In this document: one piece after another, positions 5,239 to 9,931 of the stretch
Layout: every line of letters begins with the position of its first letter
Position numbering within the stretch: position 1 is the first letter of the stretch
Notes under the pieces: generated by a model
The model's input: the letters and a program-made list of their open reading frames with translations, nothing else
Databases searched by the model: none
Told to the model about the DNA's origin: nothing
Program-made: the position numbers and the translations under genes
Assembly (NCBI GenBank): GCA_013361595.1
Contig: JABFXT010000704.1
Location: 1-9,931 of the forward strand
Length of the DNA: 9,931 nt
Direction: 5' to 3'
Source of the DNA: Nocardia sp.
Lineage (GTDB): Bacteria; Actinomycetota; Actinomycetes; Mycobacteriales; Mycobacteriaceae

Positions 5239-6447
5239 GTGACTTCCACCGCAACCACCACGACGAGCGCCGCACCCGTCGCGCCCGCCCGCACCAGCTG
5301 GCACCTCCCGGCGCTGCTGGCCCTCGCGCTCGGCGGTTTCGGTATCGGCACCACGGAATTCGTCACGATGGGGCTGCTGCCCGATATCGCGGGCGCGTTC
5401 TCGGTATCCGAGCCGTCCGCGGGGCACGCGGTATCCGCCTACGCGCTCGGGGTGGTGGTCGGTGCGCCGGTGATCGCCGCGGCCTGCGCGTCGGTGGCTC
5501 GTAAACGGCTGCTGGTCGCGCTGATGGCCGCGTTCGCGATCGGCAACCTCGCCTCGGCGTTCGCCCCGAATTTCGGCACGTTGATCGCCGCGCGTTTCGT
5601 CTCCGGGCTGCCGCACGGCGCGTACTTCGGTGTCGCCTCGCTGGCGGCCGCGTCGCTGGCGCCGGCCGGGCAACGTGCCAAGGCGGTGGCGGCGGTGATG
5701 CTCGGCCTGAGCACTGCCAATGTCATCGGGGTACCGGCCGCGACCTGGCTCGGGCAGCACTTCGGCTGGCGTAGTGCGTTCGTTGTCGTCGCGGTCATCG
5801 GCGCGGCCACGGTGCTGGCCCTGTTGCGGTTCGTTCCGCCGCTGACCGCGATCGTGACCACCGATCCGCTCACCGAACTGGACGCGCTGCGCCGGCCGCA
5901 GGTGCTGCTCACCCTGGCGGTGGGTGCCATCGGCTTCGGCGGCATGTTCGCCGTCTACACATATGTGAGTACCACTCTCACCGATGTCGCGGGTATGGGT
6001 GCGGGTCTGGTGCCGGTGGTGCTCATGCTCTTCGGTGTGGGCATGGTGCTCGGCAACATCGGTGGCGGGATTCTCGCCGATCGCGGGGTCGATCGGTCGA
6101 TCTTCGTCGCGATGGGCGCCATGACGGTCGTGCTCCTCGCCTTCGTGGCCGCGGCCCACAATCCGGTCACCGCCGGAATCGGCGCCCTCCTGGTCGGCGC
6201 CACGGGTGCCGCGCTGGCTCCCGGTCTGCAGACCCGGCTGATGGATGTGGCGGCCGACGCCCAGACCCTGGCCGCGGCGCTCAACCACGCCGCCCTGAAC
6301 ATCGCCAATGCCGCCGGCGCCTGGCTGGGCGGCCTGGTGATCGCGGCCGGTTACGGCTACACCGCACCCGCACTGGTCGGTGCCGGTCTGGCGGCGGCCG
6401 GCGTGCTGCTGTTCACCGTGACCGTCCGGGCCGCCCGCCGCTCCTGA
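5239..6447 (+). CDS. MFS transporter, DHA1-type drug/sugar exporter
   Basis: A 402-residue polytopic membrane protein of the major facilitator superfamily with about 12 hydrophobic segments. The first segment contains G-F-G-I-G-T-T-E-F-V-T-M-G-L-L-P-D-I-A, typical of the DHA1 group (AraJ, chloramphenicol-efflux and related proton-driven exporters). A-R-F-V-S-G-L-P-H-G-A-Y-F-G follows in the N-terminal half. V-I-G-V-P-A-A-T-W-L-G-Q-H-F-G-W-R-S-A-F is the antiporter motif-C region. The exported compound cannot be read from sequence. The start is uncertain. GTG 5239 gives a normal short N-terminus before helix 1. GTG 5149 would overlap the marR stop codon by the GTGA arrangement but adds 30 residues without transporter-like features. 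Neither has a strong ribosome-binding site. Lying directly behind marR, it is probably co-transcribed with the regulator and ends in a strong hairpin. Confidence 0.9.
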   Translation: MTSTATTTTSAAPVAPARTSWHLPALLALALGGFGIGTTEFVTMGLLPDIAGAFSVSEPSAGHAVSAYALGVVVGAPVIAAACASVARKRLLVALMAAFAIGNLASAFAPNFGTLIAARFVSGLPHGAYFGVASLAAASLAPAGQRAKAVAAVMLGLSTANVIGVPAATWLGQHFGWRSAFVVVAVIGAATVLALLRFVPPLTAIVTTDPLTELDALRRPQVLLTLAVGAIGFGGMFAVYTYVSTTLTDVAGMGAGLVPVVLMLFGVGMVLGNIGGGILADRGVDRSIFVAMGAMTVVLLAFVAAAHNPVTAGIGALLVGATGAALAPGLQTRLMDVAADAQTLAAALNHAALNIANAAGAWLGGLVIAAGYGYTAPALVGAGLAAAGVLLFTVTVRAARRS

Positions 6448-6455
6448 CCGTGGAC

Positions 6456-6491
6456 CGAGCCCGCCGGACCCGCCCGGGTCCGGCGGGCTCG
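6456..6491 (+). terminator. Intrinsic terminator after the MFS gene
   Basis: A perfect 16-bp inverted repeat, CGAGCCCGCCGGACCC (6456-6471) and its reverse complement (6476-6491), has a 4-base loop. It begins nine bases after the MFS stop codon. There is no T-tract. It isolates the marR-MFS transcript from the arginine genes. Confidence 0.87.
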
Positions 6492-6541
6492 TGTCGTCGG
6501 GCGCTGACCGGCGATCGTTCCCGACACTGCCCCGGCAAACA

Positions 6542-6605
6542 CTCCGGTTGATCCGGAGACCGGTCGTGATGATGCATCATCGACGATGAGCGTCGGCTGA
6601 TGATC
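6542..6605 (+). promoter_or_regulatory. Inverted-repeat cluster upstream of arcD (candidate operator region)
   Basis: The spacer 6492-6648 between the MFS terminator and arcD holds several symmetric elements. These are CTCCGG-ttgat-CCGGAG (6542-6558), a perfect 14-bp palindrome GATGATGCATCATC (6568-6581), an overlapping 13-bp palindrome TCATCG-A-CGATGA (6577-6589) and a further GATGAT copy at 6599-6604. The shared motif is GATGA/TCATC. No clear -35/-10 pair is seen. Binding of an arginine- or oxygen-responsive factor is possible, but none can be named from these bases. Confidence 0.5.
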
Positions 6606-6648
6606 TGCGGTGGTACTCGATAGCGGGGCGAGCGGAGAGGTCGTGGTG

Positions 6649-8088
6649 ATGACCCAGCAGCAGGTGCCGGAGCGGGCAGCGAAGGTCACCGTCCTCACGC
6701 TCACCGCCATGGTCGTCGGATCGATGGTCGGGGCCGGAGTCTTCTCGCTACCCCGGCGCTTCGCGCAGGAAACCGGTGTCGGCGGCGCGCTGATCGCCTG
6801 GTCCATCGCCGGCGCGGGGATGCTGATGCTGGCGCTGGTGTTCCAGCGGCTCGCGGTGCGCAAACCCGATCTGGACGCCGGTGTGTACGCCTACGCCAAA
6901 GCCGGATTCGGCGAGTTCATCGGCTTCTACTCCGCGGCCGGCTACTGGGCCAGCGCCTGCGTCGGGAACGTGACCTATTGGGTGCTGATCATGTCCACGC
7001 TCGGTCAGTGGATCCCCGCGCTGGGCTCCGGCGATACGCTCATCGCGGTCGTCGCGTCCTCGATCGGACTGTGGTCGTTCTTCCTGCTGATCCGGCGCGG
7101 AACCGAAGAAGCCGCGGCGATCAACCGGATCGTCACCGCCGCCAAACTGGTGCCGATCATCGTCTTCGTACTGCTCGCCGTCTTCCTGCTCGATCCGCGG
7201 ATCTTCGCCGGCAACTTCCGCGGCGCCGACTACGCGGGTTCACTGTTCGATCAGGTCAGCGGCACGATGCTGGTCACGGTGTTCGTGTTCCTCGGTGTCG
7301 AGGGCGCCAGCGTGTACTCCCGTCACGCCCGGCGGCGCGAGGACGTCGGCCGGGCGACACTGCTCGGTTTCCTGAGCGTGCTGGCCATTTTCGCCTCGGT
7401 GACGGTGGTGTCCTACGGCATCATGCCGATGGCCGAGATCGCCGAACTGCGGCAGCCGTCGATGGCCGGGGTGCTGGAGGTGGCGGTCGGTTCCTGGGGG
7501 ACCGCGTTCGTCGGCGCGGGACTGATCATCTCGGTGCTGGGCGCGTATCTGGCCTGGGCGCTCATGGCCGCCGAGGTGCTCTTCGTCGCGGCGAAGGACG
7601 CCGATATGCCCCGCTTCCTGGCGCGCGCCACCGACCGCGACGTCCCCGTCGACGCGTTGCTGCTGAGCACTGCGCTCTCCCAGACGGTGCTGGTGATCAC
7701 CATGTTCTCCGAGGACGCCTTCGATTTCGCCCTCGATCTCACCGCCTCGCTCACCCTGATCCCGTTCCTGCTGGCCGCCGGATACGCGCTGAAGCTCTGC
7801 CTCATCCGCGAAACCTATACCGGCGAACGAGCCGCCACCCGGCGCGGCGATCTGATCATCGCCGTGCTCGCCACGCTCTACACCGTCTTCCTGCTGTACG
7901 CGGCCGGGTTGCGGTTCGTCCTGGTATCGCTCATCTTCTACGCGCCGGTGACCTTCCTTTTCGTGCGGGCGCGCCGGGAACAGGGCCGCCGGGTCTTCAC
8001 TCCCGCCGAAGCCGTCCTCTTCGCGCTGGTCGCGATCGGCGGAGTGCTCGGCGTCGTCGCACTGGCGGCGGGATGGATCGATCTGTGA
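6649..8088 (+). CDS. arcD: ArcD-type arginine/ornithine (or citrulline) antiporter, APC superfamily
   Basis: A 479-residue inner-membrane transporter with about 12 to 13 hydrophobic helices, belonging to the basic amino acid/polyamine antiporter group of the APC superfamily. Helix 1 carries [15 protein letters not shown] (residues 21-35), the unwound glycine segment that holds the substrate amino and carboxyl groups in AdiC-like proteins. [16 protein letters not shown], in the middle of the protein, matches the conserved helix-6 region of ArcD/LysI-type carriers. It would bring in arginine in exchange for a product of its breakdown. Because no ornithine carbamoyltransferase gene is adjacent, citrulline may be the counter-substrate here (inference). 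I chose ATG 6649 with GGAGAGG (6634-6640) eight bases upstream; GTG 6646 and 6643 are close alternatives. It is followed by arcA after 49 bases on the same strand, which supports the arginine assignment. Confidence 0.87.
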   Translation: MTQQQVPERAAKVTVLTLTAMVVGSMVGAGVFSLPRRFAQETGVGGALIAWSIAGAGMLMLALVFQRLAVRKPDLDAGVYAYAKAGFGEFIGFYSAAGYWASACVGNVTYWVLIMSTLGQWIPALGSGDTLIAVVASSIGLWSFFLLIRRGTEEAAAINRIVTAAKLVPIIVFVLLAVFLLDPRIFAGNFRGADYAGSLFDQVSGTMLVTVFVFLGVEGASVYSRHARRREDVGRATLLGFLSVLAIFASVTVVSYGIMPMAEIAELRQPSMAGVLEVAVGSWGTAFVGAGLIISVLGAYLAWALMAAEVLFVAAKDADMPRFLARATDRDVPVDALLLSTALSQTVLVITMFSEDAFDFALDLTASLTLIPFLLAAGYALKLCLIRETYTGERAATRRGDLIIAVLATLYTVFLLYAAGLRFVLVSLIFYAPVTFLFVRARREQGRRVFTPAEAVLFALVAIGGVLGVVALAAGWIDL

Positions 8089-8093
8089 CCGCT

Positions 8094-8109
8094 GTACCGG
8101 AGCCGGTAC
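8094..8109 (+). repeat. Short palindrome in the arcD-arcA gap
   Basis: GTACCGG-ag-CCGGTAC has two perfect 7-bp arms with a 2-base spacer, or a 6-bp stem with a 4-base loop as RNA. It begins five bases after the arcD stop and ends 28 bases before arcA. It could be a weak attenuator, an RNA-processing or stability hairpin, or a protein site. It is too short for a confident terminator call. Confidence 0.45.
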
Positions 8110-8137
8110 CTCGAACCAGCCGACGGAAGGTAGCGCA

Positions 8138-9391
8138 ATGACCGCGAACACCGAACCATCCCGGTACGGCGTCCATTCCGAGGTCGGCCGGTTGCGCCGG
8201 GTGCTCGTCTGCTCGCCGGGACTGGCCCATGAACGCCTGACCCCGACCAATTCCGACGAACTGCTCTTCGACGATGTCATGTGGGTGGAGGCGGCCCAGC
8301 GCGACCACCTCGACTTCGTGAACAAACTGACCAACCGCGGTGTCGAGGTCGTCGAACTACACGATCTGCTGGCCGAGACCATGGACGATCCGGCGGCCCG
8401 GAGCTGGCTGCTCGACCGTAAGATCATCGCGAACCGGGTCGGCCTCGGCCTGGTCGAGAGCACCCGGGCCTACCTGGACACGCTGCCCGCCCGCGAACTC
8501 GCGCGCTTCCTCATCGGCGGGCTGGCCATCGCGGACCTGCCCGCCGACTTCCGCACCGGATACGCGGCGCTGGCCCGCGAATCGCTCGGCAATCCGGAGT
8601 ATCTGCTGCCACCCCTGCCCAACACCCTCTACACCCGTGACACCACCTGCTGGATCTACGGTGGACTCACCCTCAATCCGCTGTTCTGGCCGGCCCGGCA
8701 CGACGAAACCCTGCTGATGAAGGCGATCTACCGGTTCCATCCCGACTACGCCGGTTCGACCGTGTGGTGGGGCGATCCGGAAAAGGATTGGGGCCAGGCT
8801 TCGCTCGAGGGCGGTGACGTGATGCCGGTCGGTAACCGTACGGTTCTGGTCGGCATGAGTGAACGTACCTCCCGGCAGGCGATCACCCAGCTGGCGAAGG
8901 CATTGTTCGAGGCGCAGGTGGTCGACCGGGTGATCGTGGCCGGGATGCCGAAACTCCGGGCAGCGATGCACCTGGACACGGTCTTCACCTTCGCCGACCG
9001 CGATCTGGTGACCGTCCACCCGGGTATCGTCGACGGTATCCATCCGTTCACCCTGCGGCCGTCGGACCGGGCGCCGGGGGTCGAGATCATCGACGACCGG
9101 GGTACCGCATTCGTCGATGTGGTCGCGCGCGCGCTCGGTTTCCCCGCACTGCGGGTGGTCGAGACAGCCGGCGACTTCTATGCTTCCGAACGGCAGCAGT
9201 GGGATTCGGGGAACAATGCCGTCGCGCTGGAACCGGGTGTGGTGTTCACCTACGACCGCAATACCCAGACCAATGCCGCGCTGCGCCGGGCCGGGGTGGA
9301 GGTGATCACCATCGTCGGTGGCGAACTCGGACGCGGGCGGGGTGGCGGCCACTGTATGACCTGCCCTATCGTCCGCGATCCGATCGACTGA
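8138..9391 (+). CDS. arcA: Arginine deiminase
   Basis: A 417-residue cytosolic enzyme that hydrolyses L-arginine to L-citrulline and ammonia, the first step of the arginine deiminase pathway. Length and sequence match the family from end to end. The catalytic residues are all present: Asp168 in L-Y-T-R-D, Glu224 in L-E-G-G-D, His278 and Asp280 in M-H-L-D-T-V-F, and nucleophile Cys406 in [14 protein letters not shown]. The ending I-V-R-D-P-I-D is also typical. Numbering agrees closely with Pseudomonas arginine deiminase (E224, H278, D280, C406). ATG 8138 has GGAAGG (8125-8130) seven bases upstream. It lies downstream of arcD and is probably co-transcribed with it. arcB and arcC are not in the window, so ATP formation through carbamoyl phosphate is not encoded here. 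The gene converges on the next gene with only 17 bases between them and no hairpin. Confidence 0.97.
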   Translation: MTANTEPSRYGVHSEVGRLRRVLVCSPGLAHERLTPTNSDELLFDDVMWVEAAQRDHLDFVNKLTNRGVEVVELHDLLAETMDDPAARSWLLDRKIIANRVGLGLVESTRAYLDTLPARELARFLIGGLAIADLPADFRTGYAALARESLGNPEYLLPPLPNTLYTRDTTCWIYGGLTLNPLFWPARHDETLLMKAIYRFHPDYAGSTVWWGDPEKDWGQASLEGGDVMPVGNRTVLVGMSERTSRQAITQLAKALFEAQVVDRVIVAGMPKLRAAMHLDTVFTFADRDLVTVHPGIVDGIHPFTLRPSDRAPGVEIIDDRGTAFVDVVARALGFPALRVVETAGDFYASERQQWDSGNNAVALEPGVVFTYDRNTQTNAALRRAGVEVITIVGGELGRGRGGGHCMTCPIVRDPID

Positions 9392-9408
9392 ACCGAACGG
9401 CTCCCCAC

Positions 9409-9931
9409 CTACGGCGCGATCCGCAGCATCCGGCCCACCGTGGCCTGCCAGTACGAACGGTCGGGACCGATGGTTCCGGTGAGCTGCAGGGGCTCGTCCA
9501 GCGGCGCGGCGCCCACCTCCCGGTGTGCCCGTAGCTCGCCGGTCCCGAAATCGACCGCGGTGTAGTAGATCGGGCCCACCTGCTGGATACCGCCGCCGGG
9601 CGGGAGCGGCCCGTAGGAGAGCCCGTAGATCAGACCGTCCGCCCGGGACAGCCGGGGCAGCGAGGCCATCCGGTCGGTGGTCTCCCACACGCGCCGGCAC
9701 CCGGACTCCGAGACGTCGATGCGGGTCATTCCGCCGGTGAACGCCGCGTTCGGCGGATCGCTGGGGCCCGATGTCGCCTGCGGGGGATAGCCGAATCCGT
9801 AGGTACTGGGAATCACCAGCGAATTGCCCCAGGCCATCGGGGAATTCTCGGTGCCCTGACCGGACGTTTCGAAAGCCGGTGTCCGGCACACCTGGGATCC
9901 GTCGTCGGCGCGGTAGACGATCAGCTCGGGT
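9409..9931 (-). CDS. Beta-propeller-like (PQQ/WD-type repeat) protein, C-terminal part
   Basis: Only the 3' part is present. The TAG stop is at 9409-9411 and the frame runs unbroken off the right edge, so at least 173 residues are encoded here and the start lies outside. A GTG at 9889-9891 could be mistaken for the start, but the residues before it (...ELIVYRADDGSQ) are coherent coding sequence. The segment shows about three repeating blade-like units, each a hydrophobic strand followed by a D-x-x-x/S-G turn and another strand: LIVYRADDGSQVCRT; MTRIDVSESGCRRVW; YYTAVDFGTGELRAH. Aromatic and glycine-rich stretches such as WGNSLVIPSTYGFGYP lie between them. Two cysteines suggest an extracytoplasmic protein, perhaps a lipoprotein, but the signal region is not visible. 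Function unknown. It converges on arcA and looks unrelated to arginine use. Confidence 0.7.
   Translation of the reverse strand, partial: PELIVYRADDGSQVCRTPAFETSGQGTENSPMAWGNSLVIPSTYGFGYPPQATSGPSDPPNAAFTGGMTRIDVSESGCRRVWETTDRMASLPRLSRADGLIYGLSYGPLPPGGGIQQVGPIYYTAVDFGTGELRAHREVGAAPLDEPLQLTGTIGPDRSYWQATVGRMLRIAP

Noticed and set aside
5227..6288. 353-codon minus-strand frame opposite the MFS gene
   Set aside because: Charged, repetitive translation (many R, G, H, D) is the usual complement of a GC-rich membrane-protein gene.
6548..6552. TTGAT as an FNR-type half-site upstream of arcD
   Set aside because: The required second half ATCAA is not at the proper distance; the bases are better explained as the spacer of the CTCCGG dyad.
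7240..8463. 407-codon minus-strand frame opposite arcD and the start of arcA
   Set aside because: Translation rich in R, G, E, D, H, Q and without motifs; a shadow of two firmly identified genes.
8357..9889. 510-codon open frame antisense to arcA and the propeller gene
   Set aside because: It lies mostly opposite arcA, whose protein matches its family residue by residue. Its composition (rich in Arg, Gly, Pro) is that of a GC-rich shadow frame.
1..9931. tRNA, rRNA, CRISPR array, insertion sequence or attachment site
   Set aside because: I looked on both strands and saw no tRNA-like cloverleaf, regularly spaced repeats, transposase or integrase motifs, or long terminal repeats.

Overview
The window is high-GC DNA with tightly packed genes, GTG/ATG starts, stop codons mostly TGA and long antisense open frames created by GC-rich third positions. 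The gene families (an F-x-RRGI-type crotonase, a homogentisate-dioxygenase-like cupin, a DUF1772 membrane protein next to an NmrA-like reductase, an ArcD/ArcA pair) fit an actinomycete of the Mycobacteriales. Nocardia or Rhodococcus is my best guess, but no rRNA or other marker is present to prove it. I see no transposase, integrase, tRNA, rRNA or CRISPR array, so this looks like ordinary chromosome.

Left part (1-2290, + strand): the tail of an alpha/beta hydrolase, an enoyl-CoA hydratase/isomerase family protein (214-1065) and, after a 126-base gap with its own likely promoter, a two-cupin protein resembling homogentisate 1,2-dioxygenase (1192-2244). A perfect 15-bp hairpin (2254-2290) closes this block and also serves the convergent gene.

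Middle part (2291-6491): a likely xenobiotic- or stress-responsive cluster arranged around a MarR-family regulator. On the minus strand lie a DUF1772 membrane protein (4002-4523) and an NAD(P)-binding NmrA/SDR-like protein (3268-3963), which form a two-gene operon ending at an 11-bp hairpin. Beyond it is a separate HSL-type esterase (2291-3124). On the plus strand are the MarR regulator (4652-5152) and a DHA1-type MFS exporter (5239-6447, perhaps starting at 5149), closed by a 16-bp hairpin. The divergent spacer holds an AT-rich pair of near-identical palindromic boxes (4540-4566) over both predicted -10 elements. This is a good candidate operator for autoregulation and for control of the detoxification genes.

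Right part (6492-9391, + strand): a promoter region with clustered GATGA/TCATC palindromes, then an ArcD-type APC-superfamily amino-acid antiporter (6649-8088) and arginine deiminase ArcA (8138-9391) with all five catalytic residues. Ornithine carbamoyltransferase and carbamate kinase are not here, so the visible module imports arginine and converts it to citrulline plus ammonia. The last 520 bases hold the 3' end of a convergent minus-strand gene encoding a beta-propeller-like protein.

No plainly unprecedented system is visible. The most interesting items are the composite operator of the MarR hub, the overlapping palindromes before arcD, the stand-alone arcD-arcA pair, and the substrate-unknown cupin and crotonase enzymes.
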